Origin: Actinobacteria bacterium 13_1_20CM_4_69_9
GTDB taxonomy: Bacteria; Actinomycetota; Thermoleophilia; Gaiellales; Gaiellaceae
Direction: 5' to 3'
NCBI GenBank assembly: GCA_001920085.1
Contig: MNJC01000098.1
Span: forward strand, 1 to 12,819
DNA: 12,819 nt
Shown: positions 12,413 through 12,819 of the stretch, piece by piece
Layout of the letters: each line of letters begins with the position of its first letter
How positions within the stretch are numbered: position 1 is the first letter of the stretch
The notes under the pieces: generated by a model
The model's database searches: none
What the model was told of the DNA's origin: nothing
The model's input: the letters and a program-made list of their open reading frames with translations, nothing else
Program-made: the position numbers and the translations under genes

Positions 12413-12433
12413 GCTCGGGGCTATCCCTGAGCG
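12412..12433. repeat. 9-bp hairpin upstream of the response regulator
   Basis: CGCTCGGGG-CTAT-CCCTGAGCG, a 9-bp stem including one G-U pair (as RNA) with a CTAT loop. It lies between the divergent membrane-protein and response-regulator genes, directly next to the leader inverted repeat. It could be an operator or attenuator. Confidence 0.5.
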
Positions 12434-12487
12434 CCCGACGGTGGCCGCCCTCTCGCCAACAGCTGAAACCCGTGCCACCATCGGAAC

Positions 12488-12819
12488 ATGGGAGGACGCG
12501 CAATCGTGGTCGACGACCATGCGGCATTCCGCGCCTCCGCGCGCCGTCTCCTCGAGCTGACGGGCTACGACGTCGTCGCCGAGGCGGGGGACGGCGCGTC
12601 CGGGCTCGCGCTCGTGCGCGATCTCGAGCCCGAGCTGGTCCTCCTCGACGTGGCGCTTCCGGACATGAGCGGCTTCGACGTGGCCGACGCGCTCGCCGGC
12701 AGCCAATCGACGGTCGTGCTCGTCTCGAGCCGCGACCCCTCCGACCTCGGGCGCCGCGCACACGCGAGCGGGGCGGTCGGCTTCATCGCCAAGGACCAGT
12801 TGTCGGAGGACAGCCTGCG
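12488..12819 (+). CDS. Response regulator receiver domain, N-terminal part (runs off window)
   Basis: About 110 residues of a two-component response regulator, open to the window end. Receiver-domain residues are all present: acidic pair Asp9-Asp10 in VVDDH, phospho-acceptor Asp54 in VLLDVALPDMSG, Ser80 or Ser81 at the switch position, and Lys102 in FIAKDQL. The pattern DDHxxFRxxxRRLLE followed by V(V)AEAGDG is typical of the NarL/FixJ family, so a LuxR-type DNA-binding domain probably follows (inference). ATG 12488 is the only upstream start in frame; a TGA lies at 12464. No Shine-Dalgarno or clear -10 is seen. It is divergent from the membrane-protein operon; its kinase is not in the window. 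Confidence 0.92.
   Translation, partial: MGGRAIVVDDHAAFRASARRLLELTGYDVVAEAGDGASGLALVRDLEPELVLLDVALPDMSGFDVADALAGSQSTVVLVSSRDPSDLGRRAHASGAVGFIAKDQLSEDSL

Noticed and set aside
1..12819. Insertion sequences, integrase, prophage, CRISPR or toxin-antitoxin genes
   Set aside because: No transposase, integrase, repeat-spacer array or recognisable toxin pair was found in any frame, and the tRNA has no duplicated 3' end in the window.

Overview
This 12.8 kb window looks like a chromosomal stretch of a high-GC actinobacterium. The gene set, the very compact layout and the many leaderless GTG/TTG/ATG starts suggest class Thermoleophilia (Gaiellales or Solirubrobacterales); that placement is an inference from sequence style, not a phylogeny. 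I see no insertion sequence, phage gene or CRISPR array, so this is mainly a core region with dense regulatory architecture.

Layout. 1-497: 3' end of gpmI (cofactor-independent phosphoglycerate mutase). 519-1112 (+): ECF-type sigma factor, apparently leaderless. 3797-1113 (-): tight four-gene operon of metallophosphoesterase, helical ferritin-like protein, lipoprotein with a His/Asp/Lys-rich tail, and membrane Ser/Thr kinase. 3772-4995 (+): M48 (Ste24-like) membrane metalloprotease, whose 5' end overlaps the metallophosphoesterase. 5297-4992 (-): DUF3467 protein, with stop codon overlapping the protease stop. 5318-6343 (+): RCK-gated channel with an atypical pore filter. 6348-7847 (+): argS. 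7859-8848 (+): glpX. 10020-8992 (-): class I fructose-bisphosphate aldolase. 10182-11132 (+): secreted L,D-transpeptidase. 11349-11421 (+): tRNA-Gly(CCC). 12332-11704 (-): small two-helix membrane protein plus an uncharacterised soluble protein. 12488-end (+): response regulator receiver, cut by the window edge.

Three central carbon enzymes (gpmI, glpX, fba) lie in separate transcription units. The rest is mostly envelope and signalling: sigma factor, kinase, protease, channel, transpeptidase and response regulator. The most distinctive signals are (i) a -10-like hexamer placed 6-9 nt before the start codon at six genes, implying leaderless mRNAs; (ii) two divergent gene pairs whose promoters are packed into or across each other's starts; (iii) the phosphatase/ferritin-like/His-rich lipoprotein/kinase operon, a candidate undescribed envelope- or metal-sensing unit; (iv) a channel pore lacking the canonical GYG filter; and (v) a long inverted repeat directly abutting the Shine-Dalgarno of a 58-residue membrane protein.
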